From NCBI RefSeq assembly GCF_003053845.1, contig NZ_QAYG01000001.1:124001-188000 (forward strand): DNA of 64,000 nt. The letters are read 5' to 3'. This document shows, piece by piece, positions 43,842 through 53,503 of this stretch. Both the position numbers and the translations under genes were made by a program. A model generated the notes under the pieces. It was not told the DNA's origin, did no database searches, and worked only from the letters and a program-made list of their open reading frames with translations. Position 1 is the first letter of the stretch, and every line of letters begins with the position of its first letter. The DNA is from Breoghania corrubedonensis. Its GTDB lineage: Bacteria > Pseudomonadota > Alphaproteobacteria > Rhizobiales > Stappiaceae.

Positions 43842-44182
43842 GCTTCGAGCTCCGGAAAGAGGTGGGCGCCGTCCGACCCGAGCGGAAGCGGCTTCACCCA
43901 GACGGCGAGAGCCGGATCGAGGGGGGCGTGGAGATGCGGGAACAGCGCGCCGCCGCGCGAAACCTCCCATTTCAGCGCCTCGCCCAACGCTTCGGCGGGG
44001 ACCGCGACGAGAACGAGATCGGCCACGCCGGCGAAGTGCTTCGCGGCGGTTTCAGCAACCTGTTCGGCGGTCGAGAAATGGATGAAGCCGTCCTTCAGAT
44101 CGACCGGGGCGCCGGCGAAGGTGCCAGAGGCAACCGCCGCCTCCCACTCGCTGCGGGGGCTGATCTTGTAGATCGTGGTCAC
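43838..44182 (-). CDS. DUF952 domain protein
   Basis: A 114-residue protein that is a full DUF952 domain: TTIYKISPRSEWEAAVASG at the start, KDGFIHFSTAEQVAETAAKH in the middle, and WEVSRGGALFPHLHAPL near the end. Function is unknown; the fold is ADP-ribosyltransferase-like in some relatives. The start is GTG 44182 with GGAGA six bases upstream; a longer frame to 44335 is Arg-rich and non-homologous. Translationally coupled to pyrD, a pairing seen in many alphaproteobacteria. Confidence 0.87.
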   Translation of the reverse strand: MTTIYKISPRSEWEAAVASGTFAGAPVDLKDGFIHFSTAEQVAETAAKHFAGVADLVLVAVPAEALGEALKWEVSRGGALFPHLHAPLDPALAVWVKPLPLGSDGAHLFPELEA

Positions 44183-44430
44183 GCGGTTCTCCGTCTTGCG
44201 TGCCCTGAAGCCTTTTGCCGGCCGTTCGGGCGGGTGGCAGGGAATCATCCCTTCCTGCCCTGTCTTCCTAGCGCAGTTTCGGGGCAAGTGGGAGCGCAGG
44301 GAAACGCCAGCGCACGACGGCCGCCCCTTGCGCAAACCGGGCCACGACGGTGCCGCAGTCGTGCGGGATCATGACCGGCGGTGAAACGCGCCATGCGCAC
44401 CCGGCTACCGCCCCGGAAATGCGGGATTAA

Positions 44431-44476
44431 AAGGAATATATACCGGGTCAGGCTTGATTGAAGGTATAAATTCCTT
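44431..44476. promoter_or_regulatory. Inverted-repeat operator upstream of the S24-type repressor gene
   Basis: AAGGAATATATACC (44431-44444) and GGTATAAATTCCTT (44463-44476) are inverted repeats matching at 13 of 14 positions, with 18 bases between. They lie 37 bp before the regulator start in an otherwise GC-rich 331-base gap (44183-44513) with no gene. A dimer or pair-of-dimers binding site for the encoded regulator is the simplest reading. Confidence 0.7.
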
Positions 44477-44513
44477 CAGGCTGCCCCCTCGAAAATCAAC
44501 CGGAGGCCGGTCG

Positions 44514-45152
44514 ATGCTCTCCCATGATCGGGTCTGGGCGGCCATTGATACGCTCGCGAAGATCAACGGCATGTCCCCCTCCGGGCTTGCCCGACGCGCC
44601 GGGCTTGACCCCACGACATTCAACCGTTCCAAGCGCATTGCCGGCGATGGCAGGCCGCGCTGGCCTTCGACGGAGTCCATCTCCAAGGTGCTGGAGGCCA
44701 CAGGCACGGCAATCGGCGATTTCGTCATGCTGATGACGCCTCCAGCGATGAAGGACAGGCTCGGCGGCACGGCGGCCGCCACGCCGCTGCTGCAGACGCC
44801 GGGCAACGGAAACGGCTTCGACGAGGACGGCCTGCCGGCGAGCGGACGTTGGGACGAGGTGCCTTTTCCCGGCAGCCGCGAGGACGGGATTTTCGCGCTG
44901 GAGGTTTCCGGCAACTCGATGCTGCCGCACTATCGCGACGGCGACACCATCATCGTCTCGCCCAACAGCCCGATCCGGCGCGGCGACAGGGTGGTGGTAC
45001 GCACGCGCGCGGGCGACGTCGCCCCCTGGATCCTGTACCGGCGGACCACACGAACGATCGAACTCCATCCGATCGGGCACGAGCGCACAAAGCGGGTCGT
45101 GCCGATCGACGAGATCGACTGGATCTCGCGGATAACCTGGGCAAGCCAGTAG
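44514..45152 (+). CDS. HTH/S24-family (LexA-like) transcriptional regulator
   Basis: A 212-residue protein: N-terminal helix-turn-helix (AKINGMSPSGLARRAGLDPT followed by TFNRSKRI), a linker, then a peptidase S24 domain with ALEVSGNSMLPHYRDGDTII, where Ser of SGNSM is the LexA nucleophile position. The general-base Lys expected in the strand around DVAPWILYRRTTR is not present, so self-cleavage is doubtful. ATG 44514 has GGAGG upstream. The inverted repeat just upstream suggests autoregulation. Targets unknown; members are widespread in alphaproteobacteria. Confidence 0.85.
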   Translation: MLSHDRVWAAIDTLAKINGMSPSGLARRAGLDPTTFNRSKRIAGDGRPRWPSTESISKVLEATGTAIGDFVMLMTPPAMKDRLGGTAAATPLLQTPGNGNGFDEDGLPASGRWDEVPFPGSREDGIFALEVSGNSMLPHYRDGDTIIVSPNSPIRRGDRVVVRTRAGDVAPWILYRRTTRTIELHPIGHERTKRVVPIDEIDWISRITWASQ

Positions 45153-45188
45153 AGCCACACAACGATAGCCAGCCCCGCGGCAAGCAGA

Positions 45189-46883
45189 TCAGGCGGCCTG
45201 GATCTCCCTGATGAAGTCCGTGACCTGGGCGTTCAGCCGCTCGCTCTTGTCGGCAACGGAACGGGCGGTGGCGAGAACCTGAGTGGTCGCCGCACTGCTG
45301 GTTTCCGCCGCTTCGTTCAGCGAAACGACGTTGCGCGAGACCTCACCCGTGCCCCTCGCCGCTTCGTTGACATTGCGGGCGATCTCCTCCGTGGTGCTCG
45401 CCTGCTCTTCGGCAGCGGAGGCCACGGCCGCAGAGATTTCGCTCAGATTGCCGATGACGTGAGCGATCGTCTCGATCATCGGAACCGTCGACTGGACGTC
45501 CTCCTGCATCTTGCTGATCTGGGTGGTGATCTCCTCCGTCGCCTTGGAGGTCTGGTTGGCGAGTTCCTTCACCTCCGCCGCGACAACCGCAAAGCCCCGA
45601 CCCGCTTCGCCCGCCCGTGCGGCCTCTATGGTGGCATTCAGCGCCAGGAGATTTGTCTGCTCGGCGATCGAGCTGATCAGGCTGATGACCTCGCCGATCG
45701 CTTCCGCCCCCGTGTTCAGGGAGGAGACCCGTCCGGTGGCGGAGGACACGTGGGTGCGTGCGCTCCCGGCGAGTTCCGACGTCTTGAGAACCTGGGAGCT
45801 CACCTCCTTGATGGAGGCGGTCATCTCCTCCGCGGCGGAGGCAACCGTTTCCACGTTCGAGGACGCCTGCGAGGACGCTGCGGCGACGGAAGAACTCTGA
45901 TTGGCCGTTTCCTCCGCCGTCGCCGCCAGAGATTGAGCCGTTGCTTCCAGTTCGGTGGATGCGGAACTGAGAACGTTCAAGGATTCATCGACTTCCCCGC
46001 GAAAACGCGCGGTCAGGTTCGCTATCCGCTCCGCGCGCTCCGCCTTGACGTGCATCTCGGCTTCCTGCTCCGCCCGCAGTTTCTGGCGTTCCAGAGCATT
46101 TTCCTTGAAGACCAGCATCGCCTTGGCGATATCGCCGATCTCGTCCTCCCGCTCCACGTAGTCGATCGACAACTCGAAGTCACCGGCGGCCAGACGCTTG
46201 AGCCCGGCGACCAGCCGCGTTACCGGCGCCACGACGAACCGGCGGGATACGAAAATCGCCAGGGCGAACCCGCCGACAACGCCGGCCGCCGCAAGCAAGA
46301 CAACAGCCGCGCTGGCGAATGACGAGGTGTCGGCGGCATCCCGGGAGGCCCGCTCGCCCTTGGTGTCGTTATAGCTCACGAAAGCCGCCAGACGCGACCG
46401 CATGTCCGTAACAAGACTGCGGTTCTCCGCAACGCGCTGTGCCAGACGGTCCCGCAGGGCGGCGACATCCTCGTTCGACGCATCGCGCGCCAGCGACAGT
46501 GTTTCCTCCAGCTTTTCCGTATAGCGGTCAAACGCGCTGCGCGCTTCGTCCAGCAGCTGCCGCTGTCGTGCGCCGGCGTCTTTCATCGCTCGTTCGTAGC
46601 GATCCAGAAAGGATGCCTTGCTCCGAGCCACAGCGGCGCTCACCTCATCGAGCGCGTCCGGTTCCGCCGCGATACGGTATTCCGAACGGCTCAATTCAAG
46701 AGCATCCTGGTTCATGCGCGCGCCCATCCGGACCTGACCGGCGGTTTCGTCGACAGAGACAACCGCCCCGCCGACCCGATTCAGAAACACGAAACCGATC
46801 ACGCTGTTCGCAATCGAGAAGACGCTGATCAGCGCGACAATCACGACGATCTTCCTGGAAATCGACATATTCGCCAAAGACAT
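45189..46883 (-). CDS. Methyl-accepting chemotaxis protein
   Basis: A 564-residue transmembrane chemoreceptor: TM1 near residues 10-33, a roughly 150-residue helical periplasmic region of four-helix-bundle type, TM2 ([20 protein letters not shown]), HAMP domain, and the cytoplasmic signalling domain with hairpin tip [20 protein letters not shown] and [20 protein letters not shown]. The C-terminus lacks a CheR-binding pentapeptide (ends IREIQAA). ATG 46883 ([11 protein letters not shown]) starts the first helix. Transcribed alone. Ligand unknown. Confidence 0.95.
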   Translation of the reverse strand: MSLANMSISRKIVVIVALISVFSIANSVIGFVFLNRVGGAVVSVDETAGQVRMGARMNQDALELSRSEYRIAAEPDALDEVSAAVARSKASFLDRYERAMKDAGARQRQLLDEARSAFDRYTEKLEETLSLARDASNEDVAALRDRLAQRVAENRSLVTDMRSRLAAFVSYNDTKGERASRDAADTSSFASAAVVLLAAAGVVGGFALAIFVSRRFVVAPVTRLVAGLKRLAAGDFELSIDYVEREDEIGDIAKAMLVFKENALERQKLRAEQEAEMHVKAERAERIANLTARFRGEVDESLNVLSSASTELEATAQSLAATAEETANQSSSVAAASSQASSNVETVASAAEEMTASIKEVSSQVLKTSELAGSARTHVSSATGRVSSLNTGAEAIGEVISLISSIAEQTNLLALNATIEAARAGEAGRGFAVVAAEVKELANQTSKATEEITTQISKMQEDVQSTVPMIETIAHVIGNLSEISAAVASAAEEQASTTEEIARNVNEAARGTGEVSRNVVSLNEAAETSSAATTQVLATARSVADKSERLNAQVTDFIREIQAA

Positions 46884-47210
46884 GAGATGCCCCTTATATT
46901 CAAGGCCGCCCGACCCCAATAGTCAACAGTGACATCCCGAAAAGAAGCAATATAACCTCATTCAAAAGACACCACCTCGCATATGAATATATTCATCGCA
47001 CAATTGTTAAACGTAAGTTTATTCAAGAATGCGGATTTATTACGATATAATTGCCGCAAACGTGAGAATTTATTTGATATGATAGCCGTTATGCCGAGGC
47101 GTTACTTCTCATTCTGCACTCAATACGCGGTATCATGGTATTTAAACTCTGGCGGGAGAACGCGACTTACCCGCATTTCGCCCACACGCCCGTGAGGAGG
47201 CCGGACTGGC
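46884..47210. other. AT-rich upstream region of the chemoreceptor gene
   Basis: 327 bases, clearly more AT-rich (about 46920-47150) than the rest of the window, with TTTATTCAAG, GATATAATTG and TTTGATATGATAG stretches. No gene is supported. It probably contains the chemoreceptor promoter; the composition could also mark imported sequence. Confidence 0.5.
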
Positions 47211-47951
47211 TCAGGGGGCCTCGGGCAGGTGCATATGGTCCACCACGTGCTCGCCCCAGTCCGCCATGCCTGCGGCGGAGGGATGAAAACCGTCTTCGCA
47301 GAAGGCGTCGGGGCCGAAGTCCAGCATGCGCGGAATGGCGGTCGCGCCGCGTTCGGCGCACAGCGTGTTGCCGATCATGTTGATGAGGGCGGCGCGGCGC
47401 TCCAGAATGCGGCCGAGCGTGGGCGGAAGCGCGGGCACGCGGTCCATCGGCATGATGTTCGGCCAGTAGAGCGCGGCCTGCGGAAAGCGGGCGCGCAGCG
47501 CATATAGAAGGCCACCGAACCCCTTCTTCCAGCCTTTCCCGGTCCGGAAATTCTTGATGTCGTTGGTGCCGATGGAAATGATCACGTGCGTCCAGTCGCG
47601 CGGCTCGATATGCGCCATGACGTGGTCGCGGATCTCGTTGGAGATCGCGGAGTTGAAGCCGGCCGTGCGGTAGGACACCGCGCGGCCGGTGCGTTCGTTG
47701 AGGATGCGGGCGACCTGGGCGGCCAGCCCTTCCTCGATATGATCGATCCCGACACCCGCGGCGGACGAGTCGCCCACGACAAGCAGCCTCAGATCGGTGC
47801 CTTCGCCTGCGATACGGCCGCTTGGCTCTCCGGGTGCCGGCAGGAGACGGCGGACGGTGAGCCGGACGCCGATGCCCTGCCAGGCGTAGACGGGAAAGGC
47901 GAGCCAGCTCGCCAGCGCGGCAAGCCGGATGGCTGCACTCCCCTGCCCCAT
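47211..47951 (-). CDS. SGNH/GDSL hydrolase family protein
   Basis: A 246-residue esterase. Block I is VVGDSSAAGVGID (Ser62), block III HVIISIGTNDIKNF, and block V CEDGFHPSAAGMADW with the catalytic Asp/His. The N-terminus has a hydrophobic segment (LAALASWLAFPVYAWQG) that could be a membrane anchor or uncleaved signal. It lies 19 bp downstream of the lysyl-tRNA synthetase gene on the same strand, so probably co-transcribed. Substrate unknown. Confidence 0.9.
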   Translation of the reverse strand: MGQGSAAIRLAALASWLAFPVYAWQGIGVRLTVRRLLPAPGEPSGRIAGEGTDLRLLVVGDSSAAGVGIDHIEEGLAAQVARILNERTGRAVSYRTAGFNSAISNEIRDHVMAHIEPRDWTHVIISIGTNDIKNFRTGKGWKKGFGGLLYALRARFPQAALYWPNIMPMDRVPALPPTLGRILERRAALINMIGNTLCAERGATAIPRMLDFGPDAFCEDGFHPSAAGMADWGEHVVDHMHLPEAP

Positions 47952-47970
47952 TCACATCCTCCCGGCTACG

Positions 47971-49626
47971 TCAGCCCAGCTCACCCTTGAGACATTTGGC
48001 AATGAGCGCGCGGGTCTCGTCAATGCCGTAGAGCGCCACGAAGGAGCCGAAACGCGGGCCCTTTTCCTGACCCAGCAGGCACTGATAGATCGTCTGGAAC
48101 CACACGACCGAGACGCCGGGGCCGCCGTCGGGGCCCTTCTTGTTCGCGTCCTGATAGCGCTCGATGGCACGGCCGATATCGAGGATCGCATCCTGGATCG
48201 TCGCGCCGTCCGCATCGGCCGGCAGCGCCGCGAGCTTGGCGTCGAGACCGGCGAGCGCCTGACGCTCCACCTCGTCCGGTGCCTTGAACGATTTCGCCGG
48301 CTTGACGAAGTCGTCGAAGTAACGGATCGCATAGCCGACGAGGCGGTCGAGTTCGGGGTTCGTCTCCGGCGTCTCGCCCGGCGCATAGCGCGAGATGAAG
48401 GCCCACAGCACATCCTTGTTCTCCGCATTCGAGGCGGAGACGAGGTTCAAGAGCATGGCGAAGGGCACAGGCATGTCGATCGCCGGCACCTTGCCGGAAT
48501 GGATGTGCCACACCGGGTTGCCGAGTTTCTGCATCACCGGCATGTCGGCGTATTTCTGGAGGAAGGTGTAATATTCGTCCACCGCCTTCGGAATGACGTC
48601 GAAATAGAGCTTCTTGGCGCTCTTGGGCTTCTGGAACATGTAGAGCGCGAGGCTCTCGGTCGGCGCGTAGGTCAGCCACTCGTCGATGGTGAGGCCGTTG
48701 CCCTTCGACTTGGAGATCTTCTCGCCGTTCTCGTCCAGGAACAGCTCGTAGACGAAATGCTCCGGCGGGGTGCCGCCCATGACCTGGCAGATCCTGTCGT
48801 AGACGCCCATGTTGGGGCCGTGGTCCTTGCCGAACATCTCGAAATCGACGCCGAGCGCCGCCCAGCGGGCGCCGAAATCGGGCTTCCACTGCAGCTTCAC
48901 CCGGCCGCCCGTCACGTCCAGCGTGACGTCGTCGCCATCCTCGTCGGTATAGGTGATGGTGCCGGCCTTCGCATCCACCGCCTTCATCGGCACGTAGAGA
49001 ACGCGGCCGGTCTTGGGCGAGATCGGCAGGAAGGGCGAATAGGTCGCCTGGCGTTCCTCGCCCAGCGTCGGCAGCATCACCTTCATGATGTCGTCGTAGC
49101 GTTCCAGCGCCTTCAGCAGCGTCTCGTCGAGCTTGCCGGACTTGTAGTATTCGGTCGCACTCGCGAACTCATAGTCGAAACCGAACGTGTCGAGGAAGCG
49201 GCGCAGCATCGCGTTGTTATGCGCGCCGAAGCTCGCGTAATCGCCGCCGAAGGGATTCGGCACGACGGTCAGCGGCATGTGCAGGTACGGCTCCAGCGCG
49301 GCCTTGTCGGGCACGCTGTCGGGGATCTTGCGCATCCCGTCCATGTCGTCGGAGAAACACAGCAGCCGGGTCGGGATCTTGTCCTCGGTCAGCAACCGGA
49401 AGGCGGTGCGCACCATGGTCGTGCGCGCGACCTCGCCGAAGGTGCCGATATGCGGCAGGCCGGACGGGCCGTAGCCTGTCTCGAACAACACCGGTTTGTC
49501 GTATCCCCGCTTCTCGATCCGTTTGACCAGTTTGCGCGCCTCTTCGAACGGCCAGGCTTTGGAAGCCCGGGCCGCCTCGATAAATTCAGGCGACAGGTCA
49601 AGCGGGGGCAGGGATTGCTCGGTCAT
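47971..49626 (-). CDS. lysK: Lysine--tRNA ligase, class I
   Basis: A 551-residue class I lysyl-tRNA synthetase that charges tRNA-Lys with lysine. It has the HIGH-type motif GLPHIG at 56-61 and the KMSKS-type motif KISKSKGN at 303-310, so it is the archaeal-type Rossmann enzyme rather than the class II LysS of most bacteria; class I is usual in alphaproteobacteria. ATG 49626 ([15 protein letters not shown]). The annotation symbol is sometimes given as lysS. First gene of a two-gene unit with the SGNH hydrolase. Confidence 0.95.
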   Translation of the reverse strand: MTEQSLPPLDLSPEFIEAARASKAWPFEEARKLVKRIEKRGYDKPVLFETGYGPSGLPHIGTFGEVARTTMVRTAFRLLTEDKIPTRLLCFSDDMDGMRKIPDSVPDKAALEPYLHMPLTVVPNPFGGDYASFGAHNNAMLRRFLDTFGFDYEFASATEYYKSGKLDETLLKALERYDDIMKVMLPTLGEERQATYSPFLPISPKTGRVLYVPMKAVDAKAGTITYTDEDGDDVTLDVTGGRVKLQWKPDFGARWAALGVDFEMFGKDHGPNMGVYDRICQVMGGTPPEHFVYELFLDENGEKISKSKGNGLTIDEWLTYAPTESLALYMFQKPKSAKKLYFDVIPKAVDEYYTFLQKYADMPVMQKLGNPVWHIHSGKVPAIDMPVPFAMLLNLVSASNAENKDVLWAFISRYAPGETPETNPELDRLVGYAIRYFDDFVKPAKSFKAPDEVERQALAGLDAKLAALPADADGATIQDAILDIGRAIERYQDANKKGPDGGPGVSVVWFQTIYQCLLGQEKGPRFGSFVALYGIDETRALIAKCLKGELG

Positions 49627-49830
49627 TTTCCGGTTTGTTCCATTGAAATCGTGATGAAGCGCCGTTCGCGGCGCGCCGGGACACTAGAACAAGCAGCGTA
49701 CGGATGGAATTGCGGAATACGATAAAAGTGAAGCAAAATTCGCCACGTCAGCCTTATGCTTGCGGAGGGGTATGGGAATGCCTACCTTCGCCCCGCAGAC
49801 TAAACATTGCTCAGGAAACCTGTTCATCCC

Positions 49831-50244
49831 ATGACCGACCCGGTGTCTCCCCAGAAAGCCCTGATCTACACGATGGTGACGATTTCGGCCGCCGACAGCA
49901 CGATGACCGACTCCGAACTGCTGAAAATCGGCGAGATCGTTCAGACACTTCCCGTTTTCCGCGAATTCGACGCCGACAAGCTCGTGCAGGTCGCGGAGGA
50001 ATGCGGTGCGCTGCTGGAGGGCGATGACGGGCTCGACACCGTGCTGGAAGTGATCGCCGGCGCGCTGCCGGAAAAGCTCTACAAGACGGCCTATGCGCTG
50101 GCGGTGGAGGTGGCCGCGGCCGATCTCGTCGTCGAGCAGGAGGAGCTGCGCTTCCTGGCGCTGCTGCGCGACCGGCTGCACCTCGACAAGCTCACCGTCG
50201 CCGCGATCGAGCTCAGCGCAAGGGTGCGCAACCGGGTGGTTTGA
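49831..50244 (+). CDS. TerB-family tellurite-resistance-like protein
   Basis: A 137-residue all-helical TerB/DjlA-N-type protein: ALIYTMVTISAADSTMTDSE and AVEVAAADLVVEQEELRFLA are the two halves with the acidic metal-binding pattern. Function outside ter operons is unknown; no other ter genes are near. ATG 49831 is the family-like start; a TTG at 49807 would add eight residues. Stands alone, divergent from lysK. Confidence 0.85.
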   Translation: MTDPVSPQKALIYTMVTISAADSTMTDSELLKIGEIVQTLPVFREFDADKLVQVAEECGALLEGDDGLDTVLEVIAGALPEKLYKTAYALAVEVAAADLVVEQEELRFLALLRDRLHLDKLTVAAIELSARVRNRVV

Positions 50245-50312
50245 GGCTTCACGGGGCGTGGGGTGGGGCGGTCGCCCATCCTGCGGGACGGCCTTGTCCG
50301 GCCCCCTTTGTC

Positions 50313-50380
50313 GTGGTCCTCGCCCCGTGGACCTCGCTCCGTGGTCCTCGCCCCGTGGACCTCGCTCCGTGATCCTCGCC
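50313..50380 (+). repeat. 28-bp tandem repeat
   Basis: Two exact 28-bp units at 50313-50340 and 50341-50368, each made of the related halves GTGGTCCTCGCCCC and GTGGACCTCGCTCC, followed by a partial third (GTGATCCTCGCC). Located in the 381-base gap between the TerB and TrkH genes, which has no gene. Confidence 0.9.
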
Positions 50381-50429
50381 AGGGTCCGCGCGACGTTCTC
50401 CCGAACCACCTCGCCGTAAGCTCTCCACC

Positions 50430-50525
50430 GTCATTGTCCGGCGCAGTCCGGGCAATCCAGTGTCGGTCCCCGCATGCCCGGATAGACCAATAAATTCCCC
50501 GGACAAAGCCGGGGGATGATGGTGG
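50430..50525. repeat. REP-like palindromic repeat, copy 2
   Basis: GTCATTGTCCGGCGCAGTCC and GGGCAATCC are followed by a variable centre and the hairpin TCCCCCGGC-type arms (TTCCCCGGACAAAGCCGGGG) with GATGATGGTGG. Same order as the element at 17211-17300. In addition to repeat function it could end transcription of the adjacent genes. Confidence 0.75.
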
Positions 50526-50625
50526 AAAGAGCGCAGCGCGGGAAAATGTCACCGGTCGGCCGGTTTCCGCTTCTTCTCCAACTGAGTTTATGGCACTCGG
50601 CGGCGCAAGGATCCCTCGCCCGCCC

Positions 50626-52074
50626 CTACCCCCGCCAGAAGCGCGGGATGAACAGCACCAGCACCGTCAGCAGTTCCAGCCTTCCCAAGAGCATGCCGAA
50701 GGAAAGAACCCATTTGGCCGGATCGTTGAGCGACTGGAAGGTGCCGGCAGGGCCAATGATCTCGCCAAGCCCGGGGCCGACGTTGGAAATCGCCGTGGCT
50801 GCGCCCGAAAGGGCGGTCAGGTCGTCGAGGCCGGTCATGTTCAATGCGATCGCCAGGCCCGCGAAGCTGCAGATGTAGAGAAAGAAGAAGCTCTGCACCG
50901 CGGCGACGACGTTGTCGTCGATCGGCCGGCCGTTGAAACGCGGCACGAAGATGCCGTTGGGATAGACGCTGCGGTTGAAATGCTGGCCGAGGCTCGCCCA
51001 CAGCACCTGAAGGCGGAAGACCTTGATGCCGCAGGACGTCGAGCCCGCGCAGCCGCCGATGAACATGATGATGAAGAACAGCCCGGCCGAGAACGGCCCC
51101 CAGGCATTGTAGTCGGCGTTGGCGTAGCCCGTTCCCGTCATCACCGAGACGACGTTGAAGGCCGCGTAGCGCAGGCCCTCGATCCCGTCATGAATGCCGC
51201 TGTGGTGCTGGAAGAGCCAGATGATCAGAATGAAGATCGCCAGCAGCATGAAGAACGTGCGCACCTGCGTGTCGCGCAGCAGGGCGCGCGGCTCGCCACG
51301 CAGGAGCTTGATGTAGAGCAGGAAGGGCAGTGAGCCGATACACATGAAGGCGACGGCGATCCAGTCGATGGCGGCGCTGTCGAAATGGCCGAGCGAGGCG
51401 TCCTTAGTCGAGAAGCCGCCGGTCGCCACCGTCGTCATGGCATGCATGATCGCATCGTCCAGCGCCATGCCGGCGAGGTGGTAGAGGATCGCGCAGGTCC
51501 CGGTCAGGCCGATGAAGATCAGCGTCATGATGCCGGAGATCTGCGTGGCGCGCGGCAGGATCTTTTCCGGCGCGTCGAAGGCCTCGGCCTTGAAGAGCTG
51601 CATGCCGCCGACCTTCAGCATCGGAAGCACCGCGAGCGCCATGACGATGATGCCGAGCCCGCCCAGCCATTGCAGGATGGCGCGCCAGAACAGCACGCCG
51701 GGTGCGGCATGGTCGAGCCCGACGATGACGGTCGCCCCGGTGGTGGTGAGGCCGGACATCGCCTCGAAGAAGGCGTCCGTGTAGGTCGGCACACTGCCCG
51801 ACCACAGCAGCGGCAGCGCCCCGAAGGCCGACAGCACGATCCAGACAAGGCATGTCATGACGAAGGCCTGGCGCAGGCCCATGGAGCCGGGCGAGCCGCG
51901 CGAGGACAGCCACAGCGCAAGGCCGATCATCATCGTCAGCAGCGATGAGGCGGCGAAGATGCGCCAGTCGTCGTTCTCGGCCGCAAGATCGACCAGCGCC
52001 GGCACCATCATGGCGACGCCCAGCGTGGCGAGCAGCACCCCAGTGACAAGCAGGATGGGCCGAAGGTCAAGCAA
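50626..52074 (-). CDS. TrkH-family potassium uptake protein
   Basis: A 482-residue membrane subunit of the Trk K+ uptake system. It shows the four membrane-pore-membrane repeats, with pore-loop signatures such as AMSGLTTTGATVIVGLD, TTVATGGFSTKDASLGHFD, SVMTGTGYANADYNAWG and SNVGPGLGEIIGPAGT. TrkA, its NAD-binding partner, is not in the window. The start is TTG 52074 (LLDLRPILLVTGVLLATLG in relatives begins with Met), with GAGG eight bases upstream. Confidence 0.93.
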   Translation of the reverse strand: MLDLRPILLVTGVLLATLGVAMMVPALVDLAAENDDWRIFAASSLLTMMIGLALWLSSRGSPGSMGLRQAFVMTCLVWIVLSAFGALPLLWSGSVPTYTDAFFEAMSGLTTTGATVIVGLDHAAPGVLFWRAILQWLGGLGIIVMALAVLPMLKVGGMQLFKAEAFDAPEKILPRATQISGIMTLIFIGLTGTCAILYHLAGMALDDAIMHAMTTVATGGFSTKDASLGHFDSAAIDWIAVAFMCIGSLPFLLYIKLLRGEPRALLRDTQVRTFFMLLAIFILIIWLFQHHSGIHDGIEGLRYAAFNVVSVMTGTGYANADYNAWGPFSAGLFFIIMFIGGCAGSTSCGIKVFRLQVLWASLGQHFNRSVYPNGIFVPRFNGRPIDDNVVAAVQSFFFLYICSFAGLAIALNMTGLDDLTALSGAATAISNVGPGLGEIIGPAGTFQSLNDPAKWVLSFGMLLGRLELLTVLVLFIPRFWRG

Positions 52075-52173
52075 GTATGGGGCCTCGGACGATCATTTGA
52101 CGTGAAGCTGGACTGTCGTGCAGCGGCAAGGGGGCGTCAACGCGGTATCGCATCGTCCGGGCCGCGATGCACG

Positions 52174-52566
52174 TCAATTCAGGACCCGGGGCAGATCGGG
52201 AATATCGAGCGGAAAGGCCGGAATGGCGACAGCGAAGACATCGCCATCCCTTGTCTGCATCTGGTAGGAGCCGACCATGATGCCCGATGTCGTGGCGAGC
52301 GGGCAGCCGGACGTGTACTGGTAGCTGGCGCCGGGCCTGAGAACCGGCTGCTCGCCGACCACTCCAGCACCACGCACCTCCTGCACGCGGCCCGAGGCGT
52401 CGGTGATCTTCCAGTGGCGGGACAGAAGCTGCACGGTGTCGTCGCTCTGGTTGACGATGCGCACGGTGTAGGCCCAGAAATAGTGGTCGTCCGACGGGGC
52501 CGACTGGTCCGCCAGATAGGTCGGCTCGACCACAACCTCGATACCCCGCGTCTCTTCGCTGTACAT
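52174..52566 (-). CDS. apaG: ApaG protein
   Basis: A 130-residue single-domain fibronectin-III-like protein: [20 protein letters not shown] at the N-terminus, [20 protein letters not shown] and [20 protein letters not shown], the ApaG signature. Implicated in Co2+/Mg2+ resistance in enterics; molecular role unresolved. ATG 52566 has AGGAAA just upstream; an open frame to 52623 adds 19 residues without similarity. Transcribed alone, upstream of trkH on the same strand with a 99-bp gap. Confidence 0.93.
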   Translation of the reverse strand: MYSEETRGIEVVVEPTYLADQSAPSDDHYFWAYTVRIVNQSDDTVQLLSRHWKITDASGRVQEVRGAGVVGEQPVLRPGASYQYTSGCPLATTSGIMVGSYQMQTRDGDVFAVAIPAFPLDIPDLPRVLN

Positions 52567-52839
52567 TTTCCTGTTCCGTGAAAGGCGCGCAGAGCCTTCG
52601 GGCGCTGCGGTTGAGGTCGGCATTCTCGCTTCATTCTAAATCAAGCCGCGGCAAAGGTGAATCGCATTCGCGCCCAGACCGGCCTCATTCGGTCCCCGGA
52701 CGCGTTCATATCTTCTTGAACCGACAGGACAAAGCCTTCGCGCTGTTGACCGGACGCCTCGCCTCAACGCAGGGTAGGAGCAGGAACTTGCCTCAACCCT
52801 TCGCCTTCCCCTCTCCAATACCAGCTTCGTTTCAGGCCC

Positions 52840-53448
52840 ATGCTCGACGCCTATCTCCGCCCCAGGATCGATCGCCCGCTCAACGCGGCAGGCCGTGTGC
52901 TGGCGCGTTTCGGCATCGGCGCGGATGCGGTGACCTTCACCGGCCTTGCGCTCGGGCTGGCGGGGGCGGCGGCCATCGCCCTTCATCGTCCCCTCGTTGC
53001 GCTTGTCCTCATTCTCGCCAGCCGGCTCGCGGACGGGCTCGACGGTGCGGTGGCGCGCGCGACCCGGCTTACCGACGCCGGCGGCTATCTCGATATCGTG
53101 TGCGATTTCCTGTTCTACGGGGCGGTCCCGCTCGCCTTCGTCATCGCCGATCCCGCCGCGAACGGGTTTGCCGGGGCGGCCTTGCTGGCGAGCTTCTACG
53201 CCTCCGGCACGACATTCCTGGCGTTTGCCGCTATCGCGCAAAAGCGCGGGCTTTCGACATCGGCGCAAGGGGTGAAGTCGCTCTACTATCTCGGCGGCAT
53301 CGCGGAAGGGACGGAGACGATCGCCTTCTTCGTGGCGATCTGCCTGTGGCCAGCCCATTTCGCAGTGCTGGCGTGGGTGTTCGCGGGCGTGTGTTACTTT
53401 TCCGCGATCATGCGGATGATCAACGGCGCGTTGATGCTGCGCGAGTGA
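52840..53448 (+). CDS. CDP-alcohol phosphatidyltransferase family protein
   Basis: A 202-residue integral membrane enzyme with the family motif in LADGLDGAVARATRLTDAGG followed by YLDIVCD, i.e. D-x2-D-G-x2-A-R-x8-G with the trailing Asp pair that binds metal and transfers phosphatidyl to an alcohol. About six helices. The acceptor (glycerol phosphate, inositol, serine or other) cannot be told. ATG 52840. Single gene between apaG and the transglycosylase gene. Confidence 0.88.
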   Translation: MLDAYLRPRIDRPLNAAGRVLARFGIGADAVTFTGLALGLAGAAAIALHRPLVALVLILASRLADGLDGAVARATRLTDAGGYLDIVCDFLFYGAVPLAFVIADPAANGFAGAALLASFYASGTTFLAFAAIAQKRGLSTSAQGVKSLYYLGGIAEGTETIAFFVAICLWPAHFAVLAWVFAGVCYFSAIMRMINGALMLRE

Positions 53449-53503
53449 GTGCGGGCGACGGAATGTGCGGAACGACGGCGCGCTGGATAGCGAGGTTGCG
53501 GCC

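Noticed and set aside
46920-47150. AT-rich stretch as a genomic-island edge or replication origin
   Set aside because: No integrase, tRNA, direct repeats, DnaA-box cluster or partition genes nearby; a promoter region is the simpler reading.
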